DNA from: Acetivibrio saccincola
GTDB taxonomy: Bacteria; Bacillota; Clostridia; Acetivibrionales; Acetivibrionaceae
Assembly: GCF_002844395.1 (NCBI RefSeq)
Contig: NZ_CP025197.1
Coordinates: 558,001 to 622,000 of the forward strand
Length of the DNA stretch: 64,000 bases
Direction: 5' to 3'
Within the stretch, counting starts at the first letter, position 1; each line of letters starts with the position of its first letter. Below are positions 9,316 to 19,157 of this stretch, one piece after another. The translations under genes were made by a program, and so were the position numbers. The notes beneath the pieces were generated by a model. That model ran no database searches, was not told where the DNA came from, and saw only the letters and a program-made list of their open reading frames with translations.

Positions 9316-10590
9316 ATGAAAGTAAAAAAAATATCAATTGCTTATATTTCTGTTTTTATAATAGTGAGTATTTTAATTAGTATATCATTATTTAGTATAC
9401 CAGCTATGGCAAATAGTAACATAAGTGTAAAAGTGGCAACTGTAGAAGCTAAAGTCGGGGAGAGAATAGAAGTTCCAGTATCATTTTCAAACTTACCTGA
9501 TTCAGGAATTAACAATTGCGATTTTAGACTGAAATATGATAAAGATGTATTAGAAATTGTGGAATTAAAACCAGGAAAAATAGTTACAAATCCTAACATA
9601 AATTTTAGGTATAATATAAATGATCCGGGAAAAGTGGCAGTAATGTTTGTGGATGAAACAGGGGTAGGCAAAGAATTAATAAAAGAAGACGGGGATTTTA
9701 TAATATTGGTATTTAAAGTTAATGATTCTGCCAAAAATGGAATGAGCTATATTGAGCTGACATCTAGGCTAACTATTTCTGGATATGATTTGGTATTGTT
9801 GCCAACTGATTTTGTAAAAGGTGGAGTGAAAGTTAGTGGTGGAAAGGATATAGCTCCGACGGACAATGATGAGGATGATGCTCAAGATGAGATTTCAGAT
9901 AATGAAGATTCAGATGTTAATGACCAGAATGAGCCGGATAGTTTGATACCAGGCAGCAGGAAGGAAGGTATACATAAGGCGTATTTAAAGGGCTATCCAG
10001 ACGGAAATTTCAAACCTGAAAACAGCATAACCAGGGCAGAGGCAGCAGTTATTTTTGCTAATTTATTAGAGGTAGACCAAAATGCCCAGCCTAAGAGCAG
10101 TATTAGTTATACTGATTTACCAAATGACCATTGGGCGGCGTGGGCTGTCAGGTATGTTTCAGAATTAGGTTTGTTTAGCGGTTATCCGGATGGAACATTT
10201 AAGCCCAACAACAGAATCACCAGAGCTGAGTTTTCAACAGTTGTACTTAAATACCTGGAAATGGAGGAACCTCAACAAGTAAAGAATAAATTTGATGACT
10301 GTATAGGACATTGGGCTCAAAAATACATTGAAAAATTATCAGATTCCGGTTACATTAATGGTTATCCGGATGGGACTTTTAAACCTCAGAACAGCATTAA
10401 ACGTGCTGAAAGTGTTGCTTTAATTAACAGGGCGTTAAACAGAGGTCCATTGTACGGAGTTAAGGAAAACTTTCCAGATGTACCTAGCACATATTGGGCT
10501 TATGGTGATATAGCGAAAGGAGCTATTACTCACAGGTATTACATTGACGAAGAAGGACGGGAAGTTTTTTTAGAAAAAATTGAGAATTAA
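9316..10590 (+). CDS. olpA: OlpA-like cell-surface protein: type I cohesin plus SLH domains
   Basis: ATG 9316 follows GGGAGG at 9303. The 424-residue product has a signal peptide (residues 1-32, ending SIPAMA), one type I cohesin (about 34-173) clearly related to the scaffoldin cohesins (shared [13 protein letters not shown] and FVDETGVG), a short Asp/Glu-rich linker (about 177-212), and three SLH domains with GYPDG cores. In this family the cohesin binds dockerin-bearing enzymes directly, holding single cellulases at the cell wall. Unlike the olpB-like gene it is intact and its linker is acidic, not Pro/Thr-rich. Its SLH part resembles that of the preceding gene, suggesting duplication of the anchoring module. 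Confidence 0.95.
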   Translation: MKVKKISIAYISVFIIVSILISISLFSIPAMANSNISVKVATVEAKVGERIEVPVSFSNLPDSGINNCDFRLKYDKDVLEIVELKPGKIVTNPNINFRYNINDPGKVAVMFVDETGVGKELIKEDGDFIILVFKVNDSAKNGMSYIELTSRLTISGYDLVLLPTDFVKGGVKVSGGKDIAPTDNDEDDAQDEISDNEDSDVNDQNEPDSLIPGSRKEGIHKAYLKGYPDGNFKPENSITRAEAAVIFANLLEVDQNAQPKSSISYTDLPNDHWAAWAVRYVSELGLFSGYPDGTFKPNNRITRAEFSTVVLKYLEMEEPQQVKNKFDDCIGHWAQKYIEKLSDSGYINGYPDGTFKPQNSIKRAESVALINRALNRGPLYGVKENFPDVPSTYWAYGDIAKGAITHRYYIDEEGREVFLEKIEN

Positions 10591-10822
10591 TAGTGTCCTT
10601 ATATCATATAATAATATTGTGTTATATAAATAAAAATATATATAAAATAAAATTAAAAAAAACATATAAAAAATATTAATTAAAAATGAAGCATATGAAA
10701 TATTATATAACAGCATATAAGATATTAATTATAATAAAATATTATATAAGTATTATATAGACATTTTCAAAACATTATTCGAAATATTACATAAGATATA
10801 TTATATGAAGATATAGCATATC

Positions 10823-10862
10823 AAAGCCCCTTGATGAGAAAAGGGGCTTTTGATTATCTTTT
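10823..10862 (+). terminator. Terminator between olpA and the convergent transglutaminase gene
   Basis: AAAGCCCCTT (10823-10832) pairs with AAGGGGCTTT (10841-10850) across an 8-base loop; T-rich sequence follows on the plus strand. It lies 230 bases after olpA and may also serve the minus-strand gene. The sequence from 10591 to 10822 is very AT-rich with irregular ATATTA repeats and no gene. Confidence 0.75.
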
Positions 10863-10863
10863 T

Positions 10864-11724
10864 TTAATAAACATCAAGTTTTTCATGATATATAAAATCA
10901 GCACTGTTGTCAAAATAGTCTCTTGTTACAGATGATGCAGCAAATGTGGAATCTAATGTGATCCACCTGTCTTCTTCTGAAATGTATATTTCATTCCATG
11001 CATGAAGCTCATTGCGGCCAGGGGCGGTATAATTACCTTTTATAACTTTCACCTGTAGACCGGCGGCTCTTCCTAAAGCAGCAACTAAATTAGAGTAATC
11101 ATAACATACCCCTGTGCGGGTTCTGTAGGCATGCAGAGCTCCATACTCATTATCAAAGTTTTTCTCTAATTGCCTGTAATATTTTTCATAATCATATGTA
11201 ATATTTGATGATACCCAATTGTGAATCCGTCGTGCCTTTTCCAAGTCAGATTTAACATTTTTAGTTAGTTCATTTGCCAGTTGAATAATTTCTTCATGAT
11301 TGCTTTCAACATGTAATGTAGGAACTGTAAACCTGTTAACTTCAGTTAGATTTTCAACTTTTACAGTGGGACCGTAACGGTATTTCCTGTCCACCACATG
11401 AACTAATACTGAAACTGTATAATTTCCTGTTCCATCAATCAGCCATATTTCTTCTTGAAAAGCACCATTTTCAAGTTTAACATCATACCAGCGCTGGATT
11501 TCATCCTTAACCACAAGAATTTTTATTTTTGCATTTTCTGTCGTTCCTGTGAGAGTAACTTTACCTTCAACTTTTGGAGGGATATTTTGGAGAGTTACTT
11601 TGTTAATCCGCATAAAACCTGGGGTGTACGTAGTATTTGTAGATGTAGATGTAGCGAATGAGACATTTACAAACATTGTTACTACTATGCAAAGCATAGT
11701 AATAAGTTTAAGACTTTTTCTCAT
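10864..11724 (-). CDS. Secreted transglutaminase-like protein under c-di-GMP riboswitch control
   Basis: ATG at 11724 follows GGGAGGAATTGTT; the frame extends upstream to 11748 but that part is 5' leader. The 286-residue product has a signal peptide (MRKSLKLITMLCIVVTMFVN, then a cut near SFA), a beta-rich N-terminal part (about 40-150), and a transglutaminase-like domain. The expected Cys-His-Asp triad is visible as TRTGVCYDYS, NELHAWNE and WITLDSTF. Such domains act as amide cross-linkers or as cysteine peptidases; which applies here is unknown. Secretion and c-di-GMP control suggest a cell-wall or extracellular-matrix role. It stands alone, convergent with olpA. Confidence 0.85.
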   Translation of the reverse strand: MRKSLKLITMLCIVVTMFVNVSFATSTSTNTTYTPGFMRINKVTLQNIPPKVEGKVTLTGTTENAKIKILVVKDEIQRWYDVKLENGAFQEEIWLIDGTGNYTVSVLVHVVDRKYRYGPTVKVENLTEVNRFTVPTLHVESNHEEIIQLANELTKNVKSDLEKARRIHNWVSSNITYDYEKYYRQLEKNFDNEYGALHAYRTRTGVCYDYSNLVAALGRAAGLQVKVIKGNYTAPGRNELHAWNEIYISEEDRWITLDSTFAASSVTRDYFDNSADFIYHEKLDVY

Positions 11725-11739
11725 AACAATTCCTCCCTT

Positions 11740-11826
11740 TTTCGGCAACCCAGCCGTCTTGGTTGTAAATCAACCGAAGACCTGTGGCTTTGCGTCCTCA
11801 ATTTTCATTGAGTTTGCTATTATCGA
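11740..11826 (-). promoter_or_regulatory. Cyclic di-GMP-I riboswitch (GEMM), gene-proximal copy
   Basis: Read on the minus strand it has GCAAACTCAATGAAAATTGA with a GAAA tetraloop, then the conserved block GACGCAAAGCCACAGGTC, a second hairpin (GGTTGATTTACAACC) and the closing GGCTGGGTTGCC. The ribosome site of the transglutaminase gene begins only a few bases after it, so translational control is plausible. Confidence 0.93.
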
Positions 11827-11875
11827 AAGGGTACATTATTATCGAAAGGATGTATGATGTGTTTTTTTGTTTTTT

Positions 11876-11916
11876 AGAAAACCAAAAAGCCCTGACCGGA
11901 CTACCAGACAGAGCTT
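11876..11916 (-). terminator. Intrinsic terminator between the two c-di-GMP riboswitches
   Basis: On the minus strand a 13-bp stem with one mismatch and a 4-base loop (11887-11916) is followed by TTTTTGGTTTT. It sits directly downstream of the distal aptamer, where a riboswitch-controlled terminator is expected. Confidence 0.8.
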
Positions 11917-11937
11917 GTAAACGTACATCATACTCTT

Positions 11938-12024
11938 ATTTTGGCAACCCGGCTGTCATAGTGATGGTATCACCTTAGACCCGTAGCTTTGCGCCTCTAC
12001 CTTTCGATAGATTTGCCCTTTTCA
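11938..12024 (-). promoter_or_regulatory. Cyclic di-GMP-I riboswitch (GEMM), promoter-proximal copy
   Basis: Minus-strand reading gives GGGCAAATCTATCGAAAGGT (GAAA tetraloop), GGCGCAAAGCTACGGGTC, a second stem GGTGATACCATCAC, and GACAGCCGGGTTGCC. This matches GEMM-I. Together with the proximal copy it makes a tandem arrangement. Confidence 0.93.
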
Positions 12025-12052
12025 AAATATAATTATTAACTTGTATACATAT

Positions 12053-12081
12053 ATTATATAACAAAACAAAGGATTTTTCAA
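12053..12081 (-). promoter_or_regulatory. Promoter of the riboswitch-transglutaminase transcript
   Basis: On the minus strand TTGAAA (12081-12076) and TATAAT (12058-12053) are 17 bases apart, placing the transcript start near 12046, just ahead of the distal aptamer. Confidence 0.8.
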
Positions 12082-12200
12082 TATATTTCTTATTTTTTAA
12101 TTCTTACTTGTTGACTTTCTATTTGACTTGTTGATTTCCTATTTGCTCATATCAAATTTAGTGTTAAACTTAAATATATAATTGCTATCAAAACCATTTG

Positions 12201-12206
12201 ATAACT
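12201..12206. repeat. Target-site duplication, left copy
   Basis: ATAACT directly before the TGT terminus; the identical hexamer follows the ACA terminus at 14909-14914. Confidence 0.85.
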
Positions 12207-12359
12207 TGTAGATTTTCATTTTAATTTAGGTAAATCTACCCTTATTTTATCACATTAAAATAGGTGAAAAAAATTTTTAACCCTACCGCAATTTGAAAAA
12301 ATATTTTCACTTTACAGTAGGATTATTTTTTATAATATATTGCGGAGGGTGATGTAAAA

Positions 12360-12953
12360 ATGCAATATATCTTCAATGTTCATGAAGGAATTCATGAATA
12401 TATTAAACTTGGGAGAAATTATCCTTTTCCACCGCCACCAACTAAAAGATGTCACAATCCAAAATGCAATAAATTAGTTAGTTTCCGCAAACATGGCTTC
12501 TATGAAAGATATTATTACTCAAAAGAATATAAAGGGAAAATAGTAATCAGACGCTATATATGTCCTCTATGTGGATGCACCATATCATATATTTCTAACT
12601 TTTGTTTACCCGGATTTATTAATGCAATAAATCATATTTTTGAATACATATATAATTTATTTTATCGTAAAGGTAGTATTAATTCAGTTATAAAACAACT
12701 AAATCTAAAAAACAACGTACAGTTTTCAAGGCAAATTCTATACTATTACAGAAAAAAATTCATTAAAAATCTCAATACAATACAAAATGGATTAAGACAA
12801 ATAATACACAAAGTGAAATTACCGGATGAAACTCTTGGAAACACAGAAAAAGCAAGAAACGTTTTAGCAATAGTAGTAAGAGAATTCCCCAACATTCAAC
12901 TATTCTCTCAAAAATACTATCAAGCTACCGCTAAAACATTTCTTGCAGCATGA
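12360..12953 (+). CDS. Transposon-borne zinc-finger protein (DUF6431-like)
   Basis: ATG 12360 follows GGAGGGTGATGT. The 197-residue product has an N-terminal zinc-binding pattern (CHNPKC, then CPLCGC), a basic middle region (YYYRKKFIKNL) and no membrane segment. I recognise it as the small protein that often precedes this type of rve transposase and ATPase in Firmicutes; its function is not established, and a DNA-binding accessory role is an inference. The C-terminus may be shortened: in-frame stops follow, and the adjacent sequence (13003-13060, IFNEINRNTIF in a shifted frame) could be the lost tail. Confidence 0.6.
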   Translation: MQYIFNVHEGIHEYIKLGRNYPFPPPPTKRCHNPKCNKLVSFRKHGFYERYYYSKEYKGKIVIRRYICPLCGCTISYISNFCLPGFINAINHIFEYIYNLFYRKGSINSVIKQLNLKNNVQFSRQILYYYRKKFIKNLNTIQNGLRQIIHKVKLPDETLGNTEKARNVLAIVVREFPNIQLFSQKYYQATAKTFLAA

Positions 12954-13122
12954 TTATAACATTAAAATAGGATTTTAAAAAGCGTCTTATGAAAAATTTT
13001 TAATGAAATCAACCGCAACACCATATTTTCCTTTACTTGAGCAAATAACTATGGTAACATCCGTGGTAAAGAACAGCCTGACCGGTCATGGCTTCCTAAA
13101 AATGCAACAGGAGGTCAGGAAT

Positions 13123-14060
13123 ATGTTAAGTGAAGAGGTAAGAAATGCCATTGCGTTAAAAAGATTTTCACTGATAAGTCCGATCCTAAATGGACAAGTG
13201 AATAATCGTAAGGACTATTATGCTCAAATTTCATCAAAACCCGTAGAAATGCCACACTATGGCATAAGAAAATATTCACCTAAAACAATAGAGTCCTGGT
13301 ACTGTGATTACATGCGTGGAGGATTGGATGCATTAAAACCCGGATACCGGAAAGACAGGGGTAATTGTAGAAAAATAGATACAGAACTTGCTGAAAAAAT
13401 CCTTGAGACGAAAAGAAAATATCCTAAAGCGCCTACTACAATCATCTATGATAAACTAATAAAAAAAGGCATATTAAAAGAAGGGCAAATATCACTTACC
13501 ACACTATACAGGTTTTTAAAATTTTCAAATCATGAAAGCATTTATGAAACTGAAGAGAAAAAAGAAATTAAAAGATTTGCACATCAATATATAAATGAGT
13601 TGTGGTATGGGGATTTAATGTATGGACCTTACATACAGGAAGAGGCATACCTTCCCTGCTCTATACGGACAATGGGAAGATTTACCGTTCACAGCAGTTT
13701 GAATTTATGTGCGCGGACGTAGGATGCGCTCTTATACATTCGAAACCCTTTGTTGCACATAGCCGGGGAAAAATAGAAAGGTTCTTTTTAACAGTTAGAA
13801 AAAGATTTTTATCCCAACTTAATATGAATAAAATTAAGAGTTTAGAAGAGCCGGTATTCATATACTATGAAGGCAAGAAAATCGGTGAAGCCTTGCAGGT
13901 TAAATTTCATGACAATGCCCATATGAAACGAAGGGGCAGACCTAAAAATTCTGAGTTAATAGTGGATTTACAAAATAACGAAGTATCTGTAACACATGCT
14001 GACATGCCTAAATCAAAACAAACAATTTCATTTAAAACAATTATGGAAGGAGAGAAATAA
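13123..14060 (+). pseudogene. rve-domain transposase with internal deletion and frameshift
   Basis: The start is probably ATG 13123 after AGGAGG; the frame is open from 13003. The N-terminal part (to about 13660) has helix-turn-helix-type DNA-binding sequence and the start of the integrase core (NELWYGDLMYGP, with the first catalytic Asp). The remainder is in another frame and resumes at GIPSLLYTDNGKIYRSQQ with the second catalytic Asp, then KIERFF with the catalytic Glu region, to the stop at 14058. The intervening piece of the catalytic core (roughly 40-50 residues in intact relatives) is missing at about 13650. The deletion changes the frame, so no active DDE enzyme can be made. Confidence 0.85.
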
Positions 14061-14062
14061 TT

Positions 14063-14577
14063 ATGTTCAGACAGTTTTTTGGACTAAAATACAATCCTTT
14101 TGGAAAAGAAATTGATATTTCTGATGTTTATGAAAGTGAAGATATTAAGGAATTAAATTCAAGATTTAAATATATTCAAAACATCCGGGGAATGTTTCTT
14201 TTAGTCGGTGAACCGGGAATGGGAAAATCCACCGCCTTAAGAAAATTTTCAGCCGGGTTAAATCCGGGACTTTACAAACCCTGCTATTTTTCTCTCTCAA
14301 CAGTTACCGTTATGGATTTTTACCGGGGTCTTTTAATATCTTTAGGAGAAGTGCCTTCACATAAGAAGGTTACAATGTTTCATCAGATACAACAAGCAAT
14401 AATGTCTTTGTACTATATACCCAGGCTGCAATTGAAGCTATTTATTCTGCATCAAAAGGCGTACCCCGCCTTGTTAACAGTCTTGCAACCTCAAGCCTTA
14501 TGTATGCTTGTTCAATAAAGCAAAAGCATGTAGATGAAGAAATCGTATACCAAGGACAAAAAGACTTTGAAATCTAA
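14063..14577 (+). pseudogene. ExeA/TniB-like transposition ATPase with internal deletion
   Basis: ATG 14063 lies three bases after the transposase stop, with AAGGAGAG upstream. The first 113 residues match AAA ATPases of this type: FGLKYNPFGKEI at the start and a Walker A motif GEPGMGKST at about 50. At about 14415 the sequence jumps to the C-terminal end of the family (TQAAIEAIYSASKGVPRLVN to the stop at 14577) in a different frame; Walker B and sensor regions are absent. The N-terminal frame therefore ends with unrelated residues at 14518. Both transposition genes have been damaged by internal deletions. Confidence 0.85.
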
Positions 14578-14908
14578 AATACTTTTATCTTTAACCGGCA
14601 GCCTTAGTACAACGGTTATAAACCGTTTAAGTAATAAATGTTGTAAACTTATTGAATTTATACTTAAAAGTTTTCTATTATCAATATTTTGATTAAAATT
14701 TTAAGAGCAGTTAATCTGCTCATTTTTATTGTACAAATTTGAAAGTGTTATGCAATACTTATTTTTCCAAATTTTATTTTGAATCCTACTGGAATTTGAA
14801 AATTTGATTATCGCGTTCCTATTTTAATTTGAAAATATTCACTAATTTGTGGTAAAATTGACCTAAAATAATTTGAAAATATTATCTAATTTAATTTAAA
14901 AATTTACA

Positions 14909-14914
14909 ATAACT
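14909..14914. repeat. Target-site duplication, right copy
   Basis: ATAACT directly after the ACA terminus, matching 12201-12206. Confidence 0.85.
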
Positions 14915-14946
14915 GTAATTAATGCATTTTAACTGTAACTGGATTC

Positions 14947-14975
14947 TTGCACCACTTGTTGCGGTGTGCTATACT
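14947..14975 (+). promoter_or_regulatory. Promoter of the Clp ATPase gene
   Basis: TTGCAC (14947-14952) and TATACT (14970-14975) with 17 bases between them; start expected near 14982, giving a 160-base leader. No clear CtsR-type operator is visible. Confidence 0.6.
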
Positions 14976-15140
14976 TTAGTTAAGAAAAAAAATGCGAGGG
15001 ACTGGGAATTTATTGGTGTTATGTAAATCTATGCATACAGCGCATGCACCTTTATAGTGATTAAATAGATTGGTTTTTAATGCATCTAAAACGGTTTTAT
15101 ACTTTAAAACGGAGTATGCTACAGATGGGAGTGTTTTAAC

Positions 15141-17459
15141 ATGATGATGTGTTCTATTTGCAAAGAGAATATAGCGGTTGTTTTTATAACAAAAATAATA
15201 GATGGAAAACAAACTCAGGAAGGAATGTGTATTTCTTGTGCAAAAAAGAATGGGATCCAGCCAATAAACCAGATACTTGAACAAACAGGTATATCTGATG
15301 AAGAAATAGATGATTTAAGCAAGCAGATGAAGGATTTTATACAAGATATGAATATTAGCGACCTTGTTGATAATATGCCGGAGGAATTTACAAACTCTGC
15401 AAACCCGTTTTTAGGCATATTCAATAAGAATTTATTTAGAAGGGAAGGAAATAAAAATTCAAAAAATAGTGAAATAAATGAAGAGAAAGACGGAGGAAGG
15501 GATTTTAAAAATAACAAAAAAATAAAAACACAAGAAAAAAAGGCAACTAAAAGAAAAAAATATTTAGATACCTATGGGGACAATCTTACTGAAAAAGCCC
15601 GTAACAATGAAATAGACAGGATCATAGGCAGGGATAAAGAAATAGATAGAATTATCCAAATACTTAACAGGAGAAATAAAAACAATCCTGTATTAATAGG
15701 AGAACCAGGTGTGGGAAAAACTGCAATTGCTGAAGGGCTTGCAGTTAAAATTGTCCAAAGGGAAGTGCCGGTAAAACTCTTTAATATGGAAGTGTATTTA
15801 CTTGATTTAACAAGTGTAGTAGCAGGAACACAGTTTAGGGGACAATTTGAAAGTAGGATGAAAGGAATTATAGAAGAAGCCAAGACATTAGGAAATATAA
15901 TATTGGTTATAGATGAACTTCACAATATTATCGGGGCCGGGGAAGCAGAAGGTGCAATGAATGCAGCTAATATATTAAAACCTGCTCTTGCTAAAGGTGA
16001 AATACAAGTTATAGGTGCTACAACTCTTAATGAGTACAGGAAATATGTTGAAAAAGATGCTGCGCTGGAAAGAAGGTTTCAGCCGGTAATTATTGAAGAA
16101 CCGTCCATTGAAGAGACAATTGAAATATTAAGGGGAATCAAGGATTATTATGAGGATTTTCATAGGGTGAAAATAACCGATGAAATAATAAAATTAACTG
16201 TAAATCTTTCAGAAAGGTATATCCATGACAGGTTTTTGCCGGATAAGGCAATAGATATATTGGATGAAGCAGGTTCAAGGGCTAATATAAAAAATGTAGA
16301 ATTAGCAAAACTTGATATGCTAAAAGAAGAGCTGAAAAGTGTACAGGAAGAGAAAGAAAATGCAGTGTCGGCAGATTCTATCGAAGACTATCAGAAAGCT
16401 GCAGATTTAAAGGTAAGGGAGTGCAAGCTTTTAAGTCAAATAGAAGAAATGGAAGAAAAGATTAAAGATGTGTATATTACTCCGGATGATGTTGCACATG
16501 TGATAGAAACCTGGACCGGTATACCTGTTACAAAACTTACTGAAATGGAAGCAGAGAAACTTTTGAAATTAGAAGAACGCCTTCACAAAAGAATAATAGG
16601 GCAGCATAATGCGGTTAAAAGTGTTTCTAAAGCTATAAGAAGAAGCAGGGCAGATTTTAAGAAGAAAAAAAGACCTGCATCCTTTATATTTGTAGGTCCG
16701 ACAGGTGTAGGTAAAACTGAACTGGTAAGAGCAATTGCAGAGGAGATCTTTGGCAGCGAAGATTCCCTAATAAGATTTGACATGTCAGAATACATGGAAA
16801 AACATGCAGTTGCCAAATTAATTGGTGCACCTCCGGGATATATAGGCTATGATGATGCCGGACAGCTTACCGAAAAGGTGAGGCGGAATCCATATTCTAT
16901 TATATTGCTGGATGAAATAGAAAAAGCCCATCCGGATGTATTTAATATGTTTTTACAAGTACTTGAAGATGGCAGGATAACTGACAGCCAAGGTAGGTTG
17001 GTAAATTTTGAAAACACCATAATTATAATGACTTCTAATGCGGGAACAAGTAACAAGGCAAGTGGGATAGGTTTTGGAAGTGACGGCTATGCTGTCATGG
17101 AAAACAAAATAAAAGATGTTTTGAAAGAAATATTCAGACCTGAGTTTTTAAACAGGATAGATGAAATAATTGTATTTGACCGGTTGAAAAAAGACGAGCT
17201 TAAGGAAATAGTCAAACTTATGCTTAAAGAAATAGAAGATGAAGTTAGAGAAAAGAATATGACAATAGAAATAGAAGAGCCGGTTATAGATTTTATACTT
17301 CAAAAAGGTTATGACCCTAAATATGGGGCACGCCCTTTAAGGAGAACCATTCAAAAATATATTGAAGATGAACTTGCAGATATGTATATCAGGGGGGAGT
17401 ACAAAGAAGGAAGCAGTATTGTGGTTTACATGGAAGGAGAAGAAATAAAATTCAAATAA
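15141..17459 (+). CDS. Clp ATPase with N-terminal zinc finger (ClpE/ClpC type)
   Basis: The start is one of three consecutive ATGs at 15141-15149, with GGGAG at about 15127. Product of 772 residues. Residues 1-40 are a four-cysteine zinc finger (CSIC and CISC) as in ClpE or McsA. Residues 60-140 are a charged linker, without the usual double ClpN repeat. First AAA module: Walker A GEPGVGKT and Walker [10 protein letters not shown] coiled middle segment has a UVR-like stretch ([17 protein letters not shown]). Second AAA module: GPTGVGKTE and [13 protein letters not shown], then the D2-small domain with [11 protein letters not shown]. Such hexamers unfold damaged proteins, usually for ClpP. It stands alone between the transposon and a strong terminator, without mcsA/mcsB/ctsR neighbours. 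Confidence 0.92.
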   Translation: MMMCSICKENIAVVFITKIIDGKQTQEGMCISCAKKNGIQPINQILEQTGISDEEIDDLSKQMKDFIQDMNISDLVDNMPEEFTNSANPFLGIFNKNLFRREGNKNSKNSEINEEKDGGRDFKNNKKIKTQEKKATKRKKYLDTYGDNLTEKARNNEIDRIIGRDKEIDRIIQILNRRNKNNPVLIGEPGVGKTAIAEGLAVKIVQREVPVKLFNMEVYLLDLTSVVAGTQFRGQFESRMKGIIEEAKTLGNIILVIDELHNIIGAGEAEGAMNAANILKPALAKGEIQVIGATTLNEYRKYVEKDAALERRFQPVIIEEPSIEETIEILRGIKDYYEDFHRVKITDEIIKLTVNLSERYIHDRFLPDKAIDILDEAGSRANIKNVELAKLDMLKEELKSVQEEKENAVSADSIEDYQKAADLKVRECKLLSQIEEMEEKIKDVYITPDDVAHVIETWTGIPVTKLTEMEAEKLLKLEERLHKRIIGQHNAVKSVSKAIRRSRADFKKKKRPASFIFVGPTGVGKTELVRAIAEEIFGSEDSLIRFDMSEYMEKHAVAKLIGAPPGYIGYDDAGQLTEKVRRNPYSIILLDEIEKAHPDVFNMFLQVLEDGRITDSQGRLVNFENTIIIMTSNAGTSNKASGIGFGSDGYAVMENKIKDVLKEIFRPEFLNRIDEIIVFDRLKKDELKEIVKLMLKEIEDEVREKNMTIEIEEPVIDFILQKGYDPKYGARPLRRTIQKYIEDELADMYIRGEYKEGSSIVVYMEGEEIKFK

Positions 17460-17479
17460 TATTGGCATTTTTTAACGAC

Positions 17480-17525
17480 AAAAAGCGTTTATTTTGAGAT
17501 AAATTTAAAATAAACGCTTTTTATC
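17480..17525 (+). terminator. Terminator of the Clp ATPase gene
   Basis: A perfect 16-bp stem (17480-17495 with 17507-17522) ends in a T-run. The following 330 bases to apbE are extremely A-rich on the plus strand and hold no gene that I can support. Confidence 0.9.
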
Positions 17526-17855
17526 TTGAAAATCTATAAAATATAGAGGTTGTGTATGAAAAATTGTTAACAAAGGTTTAGATATATTATATCATTTAAA
17601 TAAAGAAATATTATTAAAATTATATTAAATATAAAAAAATTATATTTAAAAAAAAAGAAATTATATTTTAATATATGAAGAAAATGTGTTAAATACAAAA
17701 CTAAAATAACTAATAAGAGAAAATGAGTAAAAAGATAAAATATAAGGATATAAAAAAGGGATATAAAAATAAATAAATAAAAAGGATATAAAAGACAATG
17801 TGAAAATATAAGAATATGAAAGACAAAATGAAAAACATAAGGAAGATGAAAAATA

Positions 17856-18908
17856 ATGATATTAAAAATAAAAAATGATAAAAAGTATATCTTTTTTATA
17901 AGAATCATTTGTATAATTTTGCTATTAATGCTATCAGGCTGCAGCCCTAAGGTTAAGAAAATACAAAAAGAGATATTTGCATTAAATACAGTAATAAATA
18001 TAACTGTATATGGGGATGAAGAAGCCGAAAAGGTTTTACAAAAGGCCATAAACAGAATATACGATATAGAAAACAAAATGAGTGTTACAATTTCAGAAAG
18101 TGATGTTTCATTAATAAACCAAAATGCAGGGAAGAGACCTGTGAAAGTTCATGAGGATACTTTTTTTGTCGTTCAAAAGGCGTTAGAATATGGGGAACTG
18201 ACCAACGGGGCATTTGATATTTCAATATATCCGCTGGTTAAACTGTGGAATATAAACAATGGGAATAAAAATATACCAACAGAAGAGGAAATAAATGAAA
18301 CCCTTAATTTGGTGGATTATAAAAAAATAAAGCTTAATCTTGATGACATGACGGTTTTTTTAGAAATGGAAGGAATGGCAATTGATTTAGGTGGAATTGC
18401 AAAAGGATATGCGGTGGATGAGGTTAGAAAAATTTTAGAAGAAGGTGGAATAAAACATGCCCTTATATATATGGGAGGGGATATTGCAGTAATTGGAAAC
18501 AAGCCGGAAGGTGGTCTGTGGAGAATTGGAATTGAAGATCCAAGGTACCAAAATGAAGGTTCCAGATATTTTGCTGTAATTGAAGGTTCGGATTTAAGCG
18601 TTGTTACATCCGGGGATTACCAGCGTTATGTAGAAATAGACGGCAAGCGCTATCATCATATATTTAACCCCTATACAGGTTGTCCTGCTGAAGCAAATGT
18701 AATAAGCACGACGGTTATTGGAGAAAGCTCCATTGATGCAGATGCTTTGGCAACGTCAATTTTTGTATTAGGTGTAGATGAAGGACTTGAAATAATGGAA
18801 AAAGCTTATGGATTTGAAGGAATAATTGTTACTAAGGATAAATATGTATATACCACTGAAGGGCTTAAGGATAAGGTGGATATAGTAAAAAAAGAGTATA
18901 ACCAATGA
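17856..18908 (+). CDS. apbE: FAD:protein FMN transferase ApbE, lipoprotein
   Basis: The 350-residue product has an N-terminal hydrophobic segment ending in a lipobox (LLMLSGC). The ApbE fold follows, with KMSVTISESDVSLIN, the flavin-binding IDLGGIAKGYAVDEV, IYMGGDIAVIG, and the C-terminal HHIFNPYTG and STTVIGESSIDADALATS metal/FAD region. It attaches FMN by phosphoester bond to Thr/Ser of exported flavoproteins such as Rnf or Nqr subunits; no such substrate gene lies in the window. It is a single gene in an A-rich setting with AAGGAAG as ribosome site. Confidence 0.92.
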   Translation: MILKIKNDKKYIFFIRIICIILLLMLSGCSPKVKKIQKEIFALNTVINITVYGDEEAEKVLQKAINRIYDIENKMSVTISESDVSLINQNAGKRPVKVHEDTFFVVQKALEYGELTNGAFDISIYPLVKLWNINNGNKNIPTEEEINETLNLVDYKKIKLNLDDMTVFLEMEGMAIDLGGIAKGYAVDEVRKILEEGGIKHALIYMGGDIAVIGNKPEGGLWRIGIEDPRYQNEGSRYFAVIEGSDLSVVTSGDYQRYVEIDGKRYHHIFNPYTGCPAEANVISTTVIGESSIDADALATSIFVLGVDEGLEIMEKAYGFEGIIVTKDKYVYTTEGLKDKVDIVKKEYNQ

Positions 18909-19157
18909 ATTTTATAAAAAGTATATCTCATTTTAAAAAAATATGATATTATATATTTAGATTCAACCGACCACACAATGTAAACTTGCCTTGTTAAAAT
19001 CTTCATAGCAAAATAATAAAAGACTATATTTTCATCATGTTTTCATCTTTAGTTTTATCCGGTTTGAAATGAATTTATAGTTTTTGCATAAGTTGCATAG
19101 GAGTCAGTTCAAAAAAAGTTTTTTTGTTGTCTAATTTTAATAATAGGAGTGGTATAC

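Larger units (their letters stand above)
12207..14908 (+). mobile_element. Defective TGT/ACA-ended transposon (rve transposase plus ExeA/TniB-like ATPase), 2702 bp
   Basis: The left end begins TGTAGATTTTCATTTTAATT at 12207 and the right end finishes AATTTAAAAATTTACA at 14908, an imperfect inverted match. Both are flanked by the same 6 bases, ATAACT (12201-12206 and 14909-14914), a target-site duplication. Further motifs such as ATTAAAATAGG and AGTAGGATT recur inverted in both subterminal zones, as expected of multiple transposase sites in Tn7/Mu/Tn552-type elements. Cargo is a zinc-finger protein, a transposase and an ATPase; the last two carry internal deletions, so the copy should not move on its own. 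Confidence 0.9.

Noticed and set aside
10600-10820. AT-rich repeats as a replication origin or attachment site
   Set aside because: No DnaA boxes, no recombinase gene and no ordered repeats; probably only a drifting spacer.
11455-11978. Plus-strand frames over the transglutaminase 5' end and riboswitches
   Set aside because: They lie opposite a well-supported gene and two structured RNAs, and lack ribosome sites.
14991-15056. Possible upstream peptide in the Clp leader
   Set aside because: A 21-codon frame without ribosome site or known attenuation pattern; not supportable.
17567-18076. Minus-strand hydrophobic frame of 169 residues
   Set aside because: Product of an extremely A-rich plus strand (Phe/Ile/Leu codons on the other side); it overlaps the start of apbE.
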